The position numbers were made by a program, and so were the translations under genes. A stretch of DNA of 64,000 bases, taken from contig NC_072791.1 in NCBI RefSeq assembly GCF_028583425.1, forward strand, positions 34,665,368 through 34,729,367. The letters are read 5' to 3'. The notes beneath the pieces are model-generated. The model did not search any database, was not told where the DNA came from, and saw only the letters and a program-made list of their open reading frames with translations. This document shows positions 27,101 to 42,100 of this stretch, one piece after another (within the stretch, counting starts at the first letter, position 1; each line of letters begins with the position of its first letter). The stretch comes from Eublepharis macularius. Taxonomy: Eukaryota; Chordata; Lepidosauria; Squamata; Eublepharidae.

Positions 27101-30100
27101 TGCAAATGGTAGTGTCAGCTGTATGTTGTTTGTATTCCTCACATTATATAAATCAGACAGTAGGTTGCTACAGAAGTTCCTCCACATCAGATATAACTCT
27201 GGACTCACACAAACCTTCTCTCTCTACCCTTTCCCTCTCTGATTTGAGCAAACCATTGTTTGCCATGCTCCCTGAATTCAGCAAACTATCCAGATCAGAA
27301 CTGGAAACCACCCGTTTAACTTGGTTCACCTCGAAACATGGGAGCATAAGACTTGTTTCTGATCCCACAAACCAAACGTCCACTATATGACTTCTTATAA
27401 GGTTATAGTATTTTTTAATGCAGGTTACTTAACAGTACTTCAGACTTTATTATATATTACAAGTTTAATCCAATCTACCACAGATGCAGTGCAGAAGGAC
27501 ATCTACAGGGCATAATACAGCCTATTTCCCATCCTCATTTCTTGGTGTGCACATATGGGTACTAAATACACTGGGGGGTTAGGAAGCAGCTTACACATGC
27601 TTTCTGAATCATCACTCTTTTCGCTGTTTTCTACTGGATGGGGCAGGCTGAATGGGGATAAGAGAGATATATACAGGCCTCCACTTTCATTAGTCTGGTG
27701 AAATGCCTGCATGTAAGCTGCGGAGGGAGACCAAGGCTGTTCTGCCCTATAGAAATCACACTATATGTAAGCATTAGCACACACCCCATTGGACTGGATC
27801 AAGTCTTAGGTTGGAGAATGGATGAATTGTTTTACCTGTAATAACACTTCCCAATTTGCACTTTCCACCACCAGTCCTTGAATTGGGCGTGCTGAGTGGC
27901 ATATGCTGCCAGATCTATAGCCTTGAAAAAGAAATCACTTTTTGAAAAGGTCAGCTTCAATTCTGATCTAAAATATACTGTAAAGAAATGGCAAGATATA
28001 AAAAAGAAAGCACAAGATTAAAGCAAAAATATTGTCACAGCAGAGAAAAATGTTGGTTTTAGCATGCCTTCCTTTATTATGCTGTAAAGTCTAAAACAAC
28101 AAAAAAGCCCTCATTGTAATAGTTTTGATGTTAAGCTCTTGTAGAATTGATGGATTTGTTTTATAAATGCATTTTTAAATATATATAATCAATTGCTAAG
28201 ACACCAGGAACATGACTCTACCCCATCATGAATTTTAATCATGGGTAAAGTGGATTGCAACTTAGCCTTCCATGTTAATACAAAACAGCATACAGTTCAC
28301 GAGAACATAGCAGCTTGTCTATAGTGGTTGAAGAAAAGGGCATAAAGTTAGAGACTAGTAAGAGCAGTGGAAGCAGAAAGCCATATTTTAAGCTCTGAAC
28401 CCAAATCGAGGACAATGACCTCCATAGTCAGGAACAGTGTAGAGATATGTTTCAACTGTGATTAGGTATCCAGTTCTGGCATCCACTGATACATAATATA
28501 TTTCTCTTGGCCCTGAAGCCATTGTGTCCAGGTTGCATCACATAACTGCCAGAAATTTTGTTTTTGAGAAAACTAAAGCCTCTGCCAAAGGACAACAGTG
28601 GCCACAAACTGAGAGGCATTTTTTTCACTCTTGACAGAAAAAGGAGAAAATTGATCATATAGCTTGAACACTTTAAAAAGCTTGACGCAATATAAAACTC
28701 TTACTTGAACATACAAACCCTCTGGCATTAGCACAAGCGATTATTTTTGTCCAAGCTCATTGACCTTCAAATGAAAAGGGCACACTTCATAAACACAGCC
28801 TCATCACTCATATGGCCATCTCAACAGAATATAACACAATAATTTTTGCAGTAATTAGCTATTAGGGGAGGAGATGGCAGTTTCCACGCATCCCAGCATA
28901 GCGCTAAACTCATGCAACAAAGGCATCTTCCTGGCACAATTTCTGACATCATCGCACCACGAAAACGGGATCAATCATAGAAAGGGGCAATCTGCTTTTG
29001 TTCAATTTACACACCGCTGTTGTACTCAAGATATATCACTTTTAGGAACTTCAACAAGTTAACAAAATGAAGAACAGCAATAAGCAGACTAACCACAGAG
29101 TGTTTTTATTCCCTCCCCTCTACTTCTGTTGTCACTTAAATTTAAGCAATACAATAAAGCTATGAAAACTTCCTAAACCCAGTTTCTAACAGAATATTTA
29201 AACCAACAATAAAGCCTAAACTTCTGTCCATATGCTTAAAATTATTTGGAAACAATAACTCTATACAAGGGAGTAATTTCTGTGATATTGAATTTATATA
29301 TCACTCTAAATAATTCACAATACAGATATTTTAATACAATCTTTACTGTTGGTTTAAATATCCTGTTAGAAATTGGGTTTGGTAAGTTTTCACGACTTTA
29401 TTGTATTGAATAACCTTCTTTTGCGATATTCTCATTGTTGTGCTTAAATTTAAGCAAGCAGGACTCTTTTTTGACAGACAACTTTACCTCAAAGGGGAAA
29501 AAAATGAATGCTAAGATTCATCATTTAGTGGCCAAGTACATATAGCAATCAAAACATTAAAATATTATGGTAACATTGTATTGTATATACATCATTCCTA
29601 TCATACTTTTGCAAAACACCTTGACTAAACCATAATACATCCTAAAAAACAAAAGAGGTGTGGAGGCAGGGTTCCAACACGTGATAAATTACAAGTGAAA
29701 AAGTACGCTAATACTTTGTGGTCAGAGTTCATCGACTTCCTCTGCTGGCTAGATATAACATTAATCATGGGAATATTTGTGTATAAGCAGACTAGCTATC
29801 TTGATATAGATCTGTTCACAGGAATATGTGATAATAAATCATCTTGTAATGGGTTAGAGCTGTCAGATAATCTCTCCACTGATGTATTAAAAGTAGGTAT
29901 TTCTTCTTCTAGGACTGCAGTCTCTTTGCTGTTAAAAGGGCTCACTAAAGCTAATTTTTAATGCTCTGTTTTTAGGTTCCATACAATTGGAATATATGCC
30001 ATTAGGATATGCATGTCTGAAAATTGTAACTAATGGCTGGATAAAGCCAAAAAATCCCTCTAACTGAAGGCAATTTTTCCATCCGCTGCAGGGCCCCCTC

Positions 30101-33100
30101 CCATCATGCTGTTCCTCAGAGTCCCCTGTCTCCAAGGAGCTGAATTTCATGGAGATCAGTGAATTACAGTGGGAAGGAAAAGGCAGGAAAGTTCAATTCC
30201 ATTCACAGAAAATTTAGTATGGAATTAACTGTAATATTGTTAGGTTAGATTATGCTACTCTGCTCTGCAAGAAGACTACGCAGGCAATAAGAATAATACA
30301 ATCCAACCAATTTTTATTTAAGCTTAAATTTCAGTCCAAATCCTACTAATTACTGTGCAGCTTCATATCACACCAGAGCTGTGTCCATGTCTCCAACATT
30401 CCTGCAGCAATAATCAGAGAACAAGTCTTAAACATCAGTTTTTGAAAGCTTTAACTTTAGCTCTATGTATCCATCCTTGTGTTTCCCATTTAATGTTGGT
30501 GCAAGAAAACACTGGCTTTGGGTATTTGGCAGCAAATGGTGTCTTCTAACATTTGAACGGTTCTGACGCTTCGTATGCCACGCTGAACCCTGACCATAAC
30601 AGCATGCTAGAGTTGGGCATATTGCCATACCATATTTTTGGAAACTCTGTATTTTAGAAAATGTTCATCAGCTCTGATAAGTTGATTCGATGTAAATGTT
30701 GGTTTTTCTGCTCAGTCTTTCCAAACCAATAGCCAGCCTCCTATCTTTATATTCAAACTGTACCACAAAGGGCAATATGAGTCGAACTAGAACCTATGAA
30801 CCAAAGCTTTCCAAGTTTCTCTAGCTGCTCTGATGGGAAGTTTCATTATCTACTACATTTTTATCCTATTTTCCGCTGAGGGTCTGTCTCCCTTCTCCAT
30901 TTTATCCTCATAACAACCCTGTGAAACAGGCTAGGCAGAAAGTGATTGGCCAAGCAAGCCTCTTACAAGAGTAGTGATTTGCAACTGGGTCTCCCCCTCC
31001 TAATCCAACTCTTTCACCATCACACCACCTCACAAAGAAATATTATTAATGTCCAGGAAAACTGCACCTGTTTTTTAAGTTGTTTGTTCTAGTTCTCTTG
31101 GGGCATTTTTCTCATTTTTGGCATAAGCCACATAAGCAATTACTCTGCCTTTGGTACTTACCTTACAGTTATCCCAAACTATAACTTCTGAATCAATAAA
31201 TCCAGATGCAGTTACAAGATCTTCCTACTCTTTCTGCATTTAGAAAATGAACTGCAGATTGTTCCGGCAAGGAGGAGTCAAGCTGACACCTTGGTTTAGA
31301 TTTTTCTTTGCTTCATTAGTACTTAACAGCATCAGGCTATGGTCACAGATAACAAAATAGAAAATGCATTGTTTGCACTGAAGTGGCGGACTCCAGGAAA
31401 TAACCCAATCTAAAACATTTATGAAGTACTTCAAAAAGATAGATTAATGGATTTGTTTCAGTTTCAGTGGTTCTCAGTATACATTCTCAATGCTGGTTTC
31501 CACTGAGTTTGGATGAGAGGGGCTGTTATTTGTTGTGAACTACTTGGAGAATCTTTAAGCTGAGTGGCAGGTTAGAAATTTTCTAAATAAATACAAATAC
31601 AAGTTATAGTTCTCTGGGAAGGTTTATAGATTATCTTGAGCCTATTGCCTCATTTAGCAGTCAAGGATTTGATAATACACAATGCCGATTGTGTTAATTA
31701 ATTTTCCTAGCTAAACATCAGGAGCTGAGCAACAGATCTTCAACATCCTCAATTTATGCCAGGTACCGTTTTAATACAGTTACTCACACATGCAAATGCA
31801 CACTGGTTACTGAGACAGAAATATTTATATAATTTATGTATAACAATTTTGCATGTATCTTGTTTATCAGAACCTACATGAGGTCAAAGAGTGCATCTTT
31901 GGTTCCTGGAATGTGTAGTAGAACATTTTGCATCTGTTTTCTGTTTTCCCTCTAAACATAATAAGGCTTGCCACTTGAGTGGCAGGGAAAGGGCCTTTGC
32001 CGGCCTTCAGCCGCCCCACAGGGGAGGGGGCCAGCTGGTGTTTAAAGGACCCTTTCCTGGAGGGAACCCCCTCCTCCCCCTCCCATCGGGTGAAATAAGC
32101 AATGAGGCAGGAAGTTTCAGTGTGCTCTAAATCTTTATGGAGCATACCAAAGCAGGGCAATAAGCGGTTTGCAAAGTGGCTTGCCACTTCGGAAATTGCT
32201 CATTTCCAATTCTTTTTCCCGCTTTGGAAATTCCAAAGCAGGAAAAACGAATTTTCCCATCCCTATTTCAGAGTGCTGAAGGCTGGGAAAAGGCCCTTTA
32301 TCAGCTGGCCCATGAGGAGAGCCCCCTCCCCCACAGGCTGGCTGAAAGCTGGAAAGGGCCCTTTCCCTGCTGCTTGTGCGGCAGGGAAAGGGCTCTTTAA
32401 ACTGCAGCTGGCCCAAGGGGATCCTTCGTAGATCAGCTGGAGCCAGCCAGGGTTTGAAAGCCTTGAAGCTTCCTGAAGCGACCCGAATCGCTTTAGGAAG
32501 TTTTGATTCGGCATTTCCAAATCGGGTATTTATCCCGAATCATAAACCTGAATTGCACACCCCTACTCTAAAATGCAGATTTTTCTTCTTCTTGTCGCTT
32601 GTATTCCTACCACTTATTTCTGTCAGAGGAAGACTTTATACTTTGCTGAACAGGATGGTAGAATACAAGTCAACATCATTTGTTTTCAGTCATGACATAT
32701 TAAAGTTTAGGATCTAGCTGTCCATATAGGAACTGTGTACAAATTCCCTGGGCCAGATGGGGTGACCTGAGAATGCTTAAAGAGCTTGCAGACCCTTTGT
32801 CAATTATCTTCCAGGCTTCTTGGAGGGCAGGTAATGGTCCAGAAGACTGAAGGAGAGCAGATATTATCCCAATCTTCATGAAAGGGAAAAGGGATGATCC
32901 TGGGAACTACAGGCCAATTAGCTTGACCTCTGTCCCAGGGAAGACACTTGAACAGATATTAAAGGCGTCAGTCTGCAAGCATCTGATGAACAATATGGTG
33001 ATATGGGGAAGTCAGGATGGATTTGTCCCCAACAGGTCCTGTCAGACCAACTTCATCTTCTATGATCGAGCAACAGGCTTACTGGATCATGGGAATGCTG

Positions 33101-36100
33101 TTGATGTAGTTTATCTGGATTTCAGTAAAGCTTTTGACAACGTTCCTCATGATGTTCTAATGGGTAAACTGGTGGACTGTGGACTGGGCTCTAGAATGGT
33201 TAGATGGATATGGAACTGGCTGGATAACTGCACCCAAAGAGTAGTTGTCAATGGCATCACGTCTGATTGGAGGGAGGTACCCAGTGGAGTGCTACGGGGC
33301 TCGGTCCTGGGCCCAGTGCCTTTCAATATTTTTATAAATGATCTGGATGAGGGTGTGAAAGGATTACTCATTAAATTTGCAGATGACATCAAACTGGGAG
33401 GAGTGGCAAACACCCTTGAAGCTAGAATTTAACGAGATCAGAACACACCAGAAAAGTGGGCAGATTTGAATAAGATGTGATTTAACATGGATAAGTGCCA
33501 GGTTCTCCACCTGGGTAACAAAAATGCAAAGCACGCATACTGGATGAGGGATACACTTCTGGGTAACAGTGTGTGTGAACAATATCTTGGGATATGGGTG
33601 GATAGGAAACTAAATACGCAGCAGCAAAAATGGCGAACATAATCTTGGGGTGTATTAACAAAGGCATAACATCCAAATCACAAGATGTGATCTCACAATA
33701 TACTGTATTGGTCAGGCCCCACCTGGAGTATTGTGCACAGTTTTGGAGACCTCACTTCAAAAAGGATGTGGACAATTTGTAATGGGTGCACAGAAGAGCA
33801 ACCAAGATGATCAGGGGCCTGGAGACCAAGCCCTACGAGAAAAAACTGAGGGACCTAGGAATGTTCAGTTTGGAGAAGTGGAGGTTTAGGGGAGAAATGA
33901 TTACTCTCTTTGTATTTAAAAGGCTGTCACTTAGAGGAGGGAAGGGAGCTGTTACTGTTGGCAACAGAGGATAGGACTCAAATAATGGGTTTAAACTACA
34001 GGAAGGAAGGTACTGGCTGGACGTTAGGAAAATTTCTTCACCTTAAGAGTAACTCAACAATGGAACTGGCTGCCTAGGGATGTGGTGGGTTCCCCCTCAT
34101 TTGCAGTCTTCAAGAAGCGACTAGATGAATACTTGTCAGGGATGCTTTCGGGTGTTCCTGCATTGGGCAGGCAGTTGGACTAGATGGTCGGTAAGGCCCC
34201 TTCCAACTCTATGATTCTATAAGCTCTAATTCTGTGGAGACAGGCAAACTGGATAGCTTTTTAAGAAACGTCAAGAAACATACGTAACTCTCTTAACCCA
34301 AAGGAGACTTAACATATGATTTTCTTTGCACTCACATAAATAGAAAAGGGCAAGAAACTGGTTATTAAGAAGCTTTTTAAGAACGCTCCATTTTTCATGG
34401 CAACAATTCTCTCTGATATTTCAAATACTGTGCCCTCTTCACCCTAACCTTTTCACAGCATTGCTGTCAACACTATAGATAAAATATTCATTTGGTGTAT
34501 GCTCAGTTACTCTTAGACAATGACATTATTTAATAGCAACTGTCAAGAAAAAAGAATGTTTTTCTTCAGAGAAACACTGCCGGGAATGCAGCAGATTCCA
34601 ACCATCCTCTCTGTGTTCTTTGTTTACATTATGCTTCCAAAATATTAGAAGCCCACTCAGTTGCACTGGCTATTACTAACAGTTTGAAGGCCTACGTGTA
34701 TTCCTCTGGACACACACAGAAAGGCTTTCTTCATATTCAGGCACACAAAGACCAATTGACACAGTTTTTCTTATGATGTATACAGCAACATCCTCTATGT
34801 GCAACATCTCATCTGGTTTTCAAGAGTCAGATCTTCAATTAACCCTTTCCATGACAGTTATGTTTCCTATGAACAGGTGGTTGCGTGTTCTCTTGTTGCT
34901 ACACTAGTGTCAGCACAGCAAAAAACACCTTAATGCTCCTGAGCTCCCTCTCTCCAAGACCCAATCCCTTCTGCAGGAATGGTTTAGGGTTTCTACTGCA
35001 GTCACCTCTGCCAAGCGAGAGGCATATGGATGACATGGTGTTACTGGTTACTGTTTCTTACTTGTATGTCCATATGGAAAAAGCAATGTGGTTGCAGGAC
35101 AGGACTTCATCCTGCTTATGTGGAACTTCTGTTTGCCCCAGGGCTCCTAACATACACACCACAGTCCACCCTGTACTGCGTGTGTGTGTGAGGGGGGTGG
35201 CTTTTTATTCCCTTCCTTGTTGTGTTCTGCTTATGGGTGGTTAAGCAGAATGAGATCAGGGTGTGGATGTCCATATTGGTGAGGTAAGCAATGTTTGTTT
35301 ACTTTCATCTGTAGCTGTCCTGGTGGTGTTATTAACATACTGCTCCCTGATTGGAAGGTTGCAGTAGGGTTGTTATGGGCTGCAAAAGCAATGTTCCCTG
35401 CACCTCTGATTTTGCTGGTTTGGGGCATGTTTCCCCGCTGCTCAGCGACTGTCGGATACTGACCAGCAGTGCTGCATTTGCGTCAGCAATGTATCAGCAT
35501 TAGGGCCTTGGGACTGGGTTATAAATCCCTCAATGGTACTCATGTGCATAAGAGAATACAATTTTGCTTCTAAATTTTCACTTGATTGAAAGTGCCAATC
35601 GCTGTAGACAATTTAGATTGACCTAGGGAGGTGGTGAGCTCCCCCTCACTGGCAGTTTTCAAGAAGAGGCTGGATGAATACTTGTCAGAGATGCTTTAGG
35701 CTGATCCTGCACTGGGCAGGGGGTTGGACTAGATGGTCTGTATGGCCCCTTCCAACTCTATGATTCTATCTTTCATATCCTGCTCTTCTGATACAACATT
35801 TCAAGGGTCTGCACTTGCAGCTGATTGCATTTTTTATACCACTAAAGTTCAATTACCTCAAAATGTGCCTGTGCAACCAACCGATTAAGGCAGACGATTT
35901 AGACTAAATTAAAACCCACATACATCCTTTAAGTGGAACCAGTTCCAAGCAATGCCAACAGAAATGCAGGTGCACTTGAAAATATTTTCAAACACAGGCA
36001 GGGATCCAGAAGAGAATATGTGCATGAACTCACACTCCTGAAGAGTGTACAAACTGTATGGACACTGACATCATTCCTCCTTTAAAAATCTCTTGCATCA

Positions 36101-39100
36101 AACTATTTTTTGAATACCACAGAGCTTTAAAAAAAAATTAGGTTTGAGGGTGACCCCTTCTGAAAAGGAACCACTGAGAAAAATCCAGTTACTCTGGAAC
36201 TTTGCCATTGTCAGTTGACATCATTGTGGAAAAATACATCTCGGAATGTTTAATTTAAAAATCATACATGCTACTGCAACTTCTACTGAAATCAGTTGTA
36301 CTTACAATCCATAAACACACACACAGGTCACAAGCACAGCATTGTTTCTTACATTCTTTTCTCTCCAGCTGCTTTCTCTGATTAAATATTTAACTTACTT
36401 TTTACTCTTGGAGAAACAGCCTGCAGCTTCGAGGAAAAAAAAGACTTCTGGAGGAAAACAGCTCAGCAATGTGTTTGTCTTACTGTTCCCACATCTGTAA
36501 AGCACCCTGTTCCACATATTGTGTTACACCACCTTTTTCAACTTCATTTATACTCCTCCTGTGTCCCCAATGGGAACCCAAAGCAGTTTGTGTTGTTCTC
36601 CTTTCCTCCATATTATATTATTATTAACAAACAGTACAGGCTGTTAGATTCCTAAGTCAGGAAACAATTCTAAGCTGTTAAGTTCCTAGGAAAGAAAGGA
36701 AGCAAAGAGTAACTTACTGCAACCATCTGCTATGAGGCAAGCATCCTAAACATTCACCTGCAGATAAACACACAATATCCAGACACTGGGGCCAGACACC
36801 TGGGCAAGTGAAAACAGCCCATGAGGATTTTTCCTGTCTTTCCTTTCCCAAAGCAGACTCCTGTACACCCGGAAAATCCTCTGCTAAATGTCAGAGAATG
36901 CACAAAGACAAATTACACAACAACAGAGGGACTACAGTGAAGAGTGAGAATCAGACAAAAATCATCTTTTTGCTCTTGGATAAAGTTAACAAGCTGCAAA
37001 CCAAGGTAACTGTGCTCACACAACCAGGGAGAAGTGAATTTGTCCAGCACTCCTTCCCCAATCAAACACCTGCAGCGTTTTATTTATAATTTTCAGTGGA
37101 GGGTGTATAAGGGGGGGAGGGTGTTGTAGGTAGAGGAAGAAGATCTACTTGTAAGAAATCCTGTTCACACAAGTCTGGATCCAACTCACTGAACACTTTC
37201 CTGCCTTGGCATTTCTTTCACTTAAGGAATGAAGGGGGGATACTGTACTGGTTACAAACAATACAGGTGATGCTCAGCATGTTTAAAATGGAGAATTAAA
37301 ACAAAGCTCCCAAGCCTATCCTGAATTCCAATACTCAAATATCGATTTATCTAAGGGTAGGTAGAACATGGGTCAAGCTGCTGCAGAAGCCCAATTGTTT
37401 CCATCCTTTTAAATGAATTACACAGCATATCCAGGAGAAAAGAGTTTCATAGGTAAACAGGTTAAACCACTTTAAGGCTATTTTTAATATTTTTTTCTGA
37501 AATTAACAGGCACTGTAAAGATTCTAGCAGCTACAATTTCATCCTAAATAAAACTAGACTTTTCATCAGTTCTATCACAATGGAAGGGCTCACATTCAAA
37601 GTGTCAGTTCAGTTGAAAAATGCAGAGAGTTACAGAAATAAATAAAATTAAGAGTGACTTACGTTCTTAACATCATTCTCATGGTGAAAAATGTATTCAA
37701 ACAATGCCTGTTAGGGGAATAATTTACAACATGCTGTCAAGATGGGAGAAAAAAACCCCCCAAACAAAAGCTGTTTACAAAAATAAGCAAGCAGTAAAGT
37801 AGTTCATTTAAAGTGTCTTTTATTTTAAAAAGTCTCTGAATGCAACAAGGAACTTGTATCATCATGAATGCCTGCCTATGCTGCTGTGTCAAAACAGGAC
37901 TCTTATTTTTATGATCAGAAGAAAAATTCTGTAAAATGGGACATGATCCAAAGAGCCCTATTCATGAGCAAAAGGTGCTTTGATATTCAAACAGGGAAGG
38001 GAGAGTTGAAGATTTTAATTTGCTGCCATTATTGTTATTATTTATTGATTTAGTACATTTTTCTCCCATCCTTTTCCCGAGGAACTGGTGGTGGCATACA
38101 GTGCTGCTCTCTTCTACTACATTATATCTTTACAAAAAACTCAAATGAAATTAATTTGGATGAAAGAGAGCACGAATGGCCCTAGGCCACCCAGTAAGCT
38201 TCATGGCACAGCTGGGGTTGGACTCCTGATCCCCCAGACCTTTCTGACACTTCAACTACTATACCACACTGGGTCTCTTACCAAATGTTGCTTTGTAGGA
38301 TCACCAGCCCAGCAGCAGCAGCAGCTTGCTTGTGCTTTTGTGTGTATAAGGGAGGCACAGAAAAGCCTCACTGCATGGCAGAACACCACATAGAGCCCTT
38401 TGGGTGCAGGCCGCCATACGTCTAATAGGAATGAGTGGCCTTTCCACAGAGACCAAAAATCCACAGGGGGAGAGTGTAAGCAGGGTTAGGTTGCTTAGCT
38501 TTGTAGAAAATCTTCTCACATTCTTTTTCTTACAGTGCTTGGATTTGGTCAGCATCACAAACTATGCTATGCTCAAAGGGGGAAGAAAGAGAAGAAATTC
38601 TGTAAATTAGCAAAGGAAAAAGGGATGTGAGAAGAACGAGTGCTCATGGCATGCTTCTGATCCTCCAGAATGAAGGACTGGGAACATAATGTCTGAACCT
38701 AGTGACTGCACCTTTGGGAATATTGTACTCACTTTTTCAACGTTGTTTTAATAACAACAATAACATTAAGAATAACAGTGATGTACCAATAGCTCCTGTC
38801 TCCCTGTGGAATCCTTTCCACGTGGACAGAATTAATCTACCCATCAGCATATTTTTATTGTTTTTCAGATGTATATACCACCAATCTGACCCTCTGGGCA
38901 CCTTGCATAAACACAATGAAATATTGGTAGGCATCATGTCCTCTGAGAGCCTCGCTACAAGTGACATCTTTCACGCGAAGGGCACTTGATCATTTTCGCA
39001 AGTCTTTCTGGGTACTGAAGTCCCTCTCCCACACCCCTTTTCCTTCTGTTCCTTCCCCTCTCTGTTAGCACAGCTGCCTGAAGAGACGGAGAAAGCTTAC

Positions 39101-42100
39101 GACAGCAGCTTTTGCAAATCGTCTTGCTGGGGGGTGGGGAATGCTCTAGAGAAAGCTGACATGTCGGTGAAGTCCTCCCCTCTCTGTTAGAACTGTTAGG
39201 GTCGCTGCCTTAAAAGTCAGAGAAAGCCTGCGTTTGCAAATCGTTTCTCCAGTCACAAGCCTGCTCTCAATGATCTTTGGGGGCAGGCAGCTGCAACTTC
39301 CTTAGCTTTCTCCAGAGCATCCCCCCACCTCCCCGAGCAAGACGATTGCAAAGTTGCAGCTGCCCGCCCCCAAAGATCATTGAGAGCAGGCTTGTGACTA
39401 GAGAAACGATTTGCAAATCCAGGCTTTCTCTGACTTTTAAGGCAGCGATCCTAACAGTTCTAACAGACGGGAGGATTTCACCGACATGTCAGCTTTCTCT
39501 AGAGCATTCCCCACCCCCCAGCAAAACGATTTGCAAAAGCTGCTGTTGTAGGCTTTCTCCGTCTCTTCAGGCAGCTGTGCTAACAGAGAGGGGAAGGAAC
39601 AGAAGGAAAAGGGGTGTGGGAGAGGGACTTCAGTACCCAGAAAGACTTGCGAAAATGATCAAGTGTCCTTCGCGTGAAAGATGTCACTTGTAGCGAGGCT
39701 CTGAGACTAGTTATCCACATGAAGTTTTAAATGTAGACAGTTGATTTGTATCTAAATCCATCCAGGTACACTCTCCCTGGGGTATATCTAGGGAAGGAGG
39801 AGGGAAGGAGAAAAAAAAAAAGGAGGCTCATCTTAATTCCCTGCTTCTTCACCACTGTCCTCAAGATTAATCATAGGGTCAGAGGTCCCACATTCCACAA
39901 AGTGCAGGACCTACTGATTTGGTTGTTCTCTTTTCCTCCTGATAACAGAAGTAGGATGGGAGCATGAGACAACGAAGTAAGCCAATAGTGTACTCCTCAT
40001 CTCTTCCCAGGAACTTCCCTCTGCCCAGGAGGAGGGGAATAAAATCTGAACAGGCTGTCAAAGAATACCAATGAGTTATGGCTTCAAGATAATTTCTGAC
40101 GTGCCCTTTAGTGCTGAACTATTCACCTACTCTTGCATTAAATACTGCTGCCAGCAAGTGGCTGAAAGCAAAGCCCAAATTGCATAGACAGACATAATGA
40201 GGTAGAAGAAAATAGACAAGTTTTCATTTTGGTTGGCTTTTAGTTTCCTTGGCAATAATTTTGAGAAGTGCATTTAAAAAAAAATTCAATATCCTAATAA
40301 GGGAAAAAAACACTACAGCCACTACCCCTGAAATTAAAAGGAAAAGCATCCATGCAATTTGAGCTTTTATATTAACTGTGCATATATACATTTATATTCC
40401 GAATGCATCCACAAAGCTGGCTAGAGATTTTTTAATGTTTTGTTTGTCTTTCACATATGCTCTAAAACCCATTAGCTAAGGCTATTTGCTTCCTTTCAAT
40501 TTAGCAAGTGTCCTACTTCCAGCAAATTACGACTTTTTTTTCCTGCAATGCCTCCACTTAAAACATTACAATTGTATTTTCTGGCAGCACAGTAAGAAAA
40601 AAGAGCAAATACATCTGGAAATAACAATACAAAATCTCTTAAACAGAATTATATTTAACTATAGCTTCCTTGCAAGATATGCAGGTGTCGTACCATTGAA
40701 AAATTCTTAAGTGTAGCATCAAGCAAATAAAAAACTATGGCTCTCACAGCTAAAGCTAGACTGGTCTCTATTGACTTTGGCCAGATGCATACATAACATT
40801 TAATCATAGCTAAGCTATCAGGAGCGGCCTTCAAGTGTCATGCTCCCTTACCCCTACCCCTTCCCTTTGAGATGGGATTCTCACTGCCAATCTTAATTAC
40901 ATTATGCACTGGTTTAAGCATAAGAGAGTAGGGGTGTTAATTACTGTTAAGACTATTCAGGGCTCCTGCTTAACCAGAATTTGAAACCAGTTCAGAATTC
41001 TGATTAAGTAGCTACCATGGAACCTTAAGCATAATTAAGATTGCTGCTGATACTCACCCACGATGGCAGGAACTATGTTAAAGAAGTTGGAGTGGGGGAG
41101 CAAGTGGTCTCATGGTCCTGCTAACTGCTCAGACATGATTAAGCAACTCAGAGTGATTGCTGTGGCTTGGATCCCAGCTGTGCATATGTGATTGGTCTCT
41201 CGCTGGAGACCTCTGACTCTCCCCACCCCCCACAATTCCAGGAGGTCCCTTGTCCCCCCCCCCAGAGAAGCACTGAGGACTGCTAAAAAAAATCAAAATA
41301 TTGGAAAAAATCCTCCCTCCCTTCCAATTATAGAAATTCTAGGTAAGAGCCAAACCCAGGTCTGCACAAGCCCTTTGCATCTCATTCTGAGACCAATCTT
41401 TCTATGTTGGTCTCAGAATGATCCCTATTTGATCCAAAGCAGCAGGAAAATTATCTGCTTCCCAAACCGACACACTGAATACATCTATCAAACATCTATT
41501 GCAAATGAGGGGGGAAAGATGTTAAAAGACACAAGAAAGTTACATTTAAGCAAACACGTACCTTTGCTAACTTTGGTTTTTGAGAGTAATTATTTAAGTT
41601 CAGTTTAGCCACGTTTATAAAGGGACCATCGGGATTTGTGAGCAGAGAGGCCTGAACAAGGAAAAACAGTGTAGAATTGCATTAAACACATGTTTGACAA
41701 GTATCATTAGCAGAACAACCTCTAAGAAACAAATTATCTGAACAAAGAATGTAGTTTACTATAGGGAAACAACAAGTATCACTTATACATATTTGGGGTT
41801 CACTTAGAACTCAACAATCACTGGATTCCATCCCAAAAATGCACACACCAAGCTTCGTATACTTGATGTAGATATTAAGTATCTTTCCTTAAAACACCTT
41901 CACCAAATCACATGAGAAGTTACTTCTCACACTCAGGAAACTATCAGAGGTAACTTCCATTACAGCACGTAGTAGCTGTTGCTTAAAAAAAAACTTTAAA
42001 GAAAAAAAATGTTGAAATTGAATCTAATATGATTTACAGTAGCTCTGCACAGTATTACACCATTTCACCTAATGAAAACTGATCTCCAGCAGAACTGTTT

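Noticed and set aside
32102..32717. ORFs of 74-113 codons in both strands
   Set aside because: GC-rich repeat mosaic without known domains or supporting splice sites.
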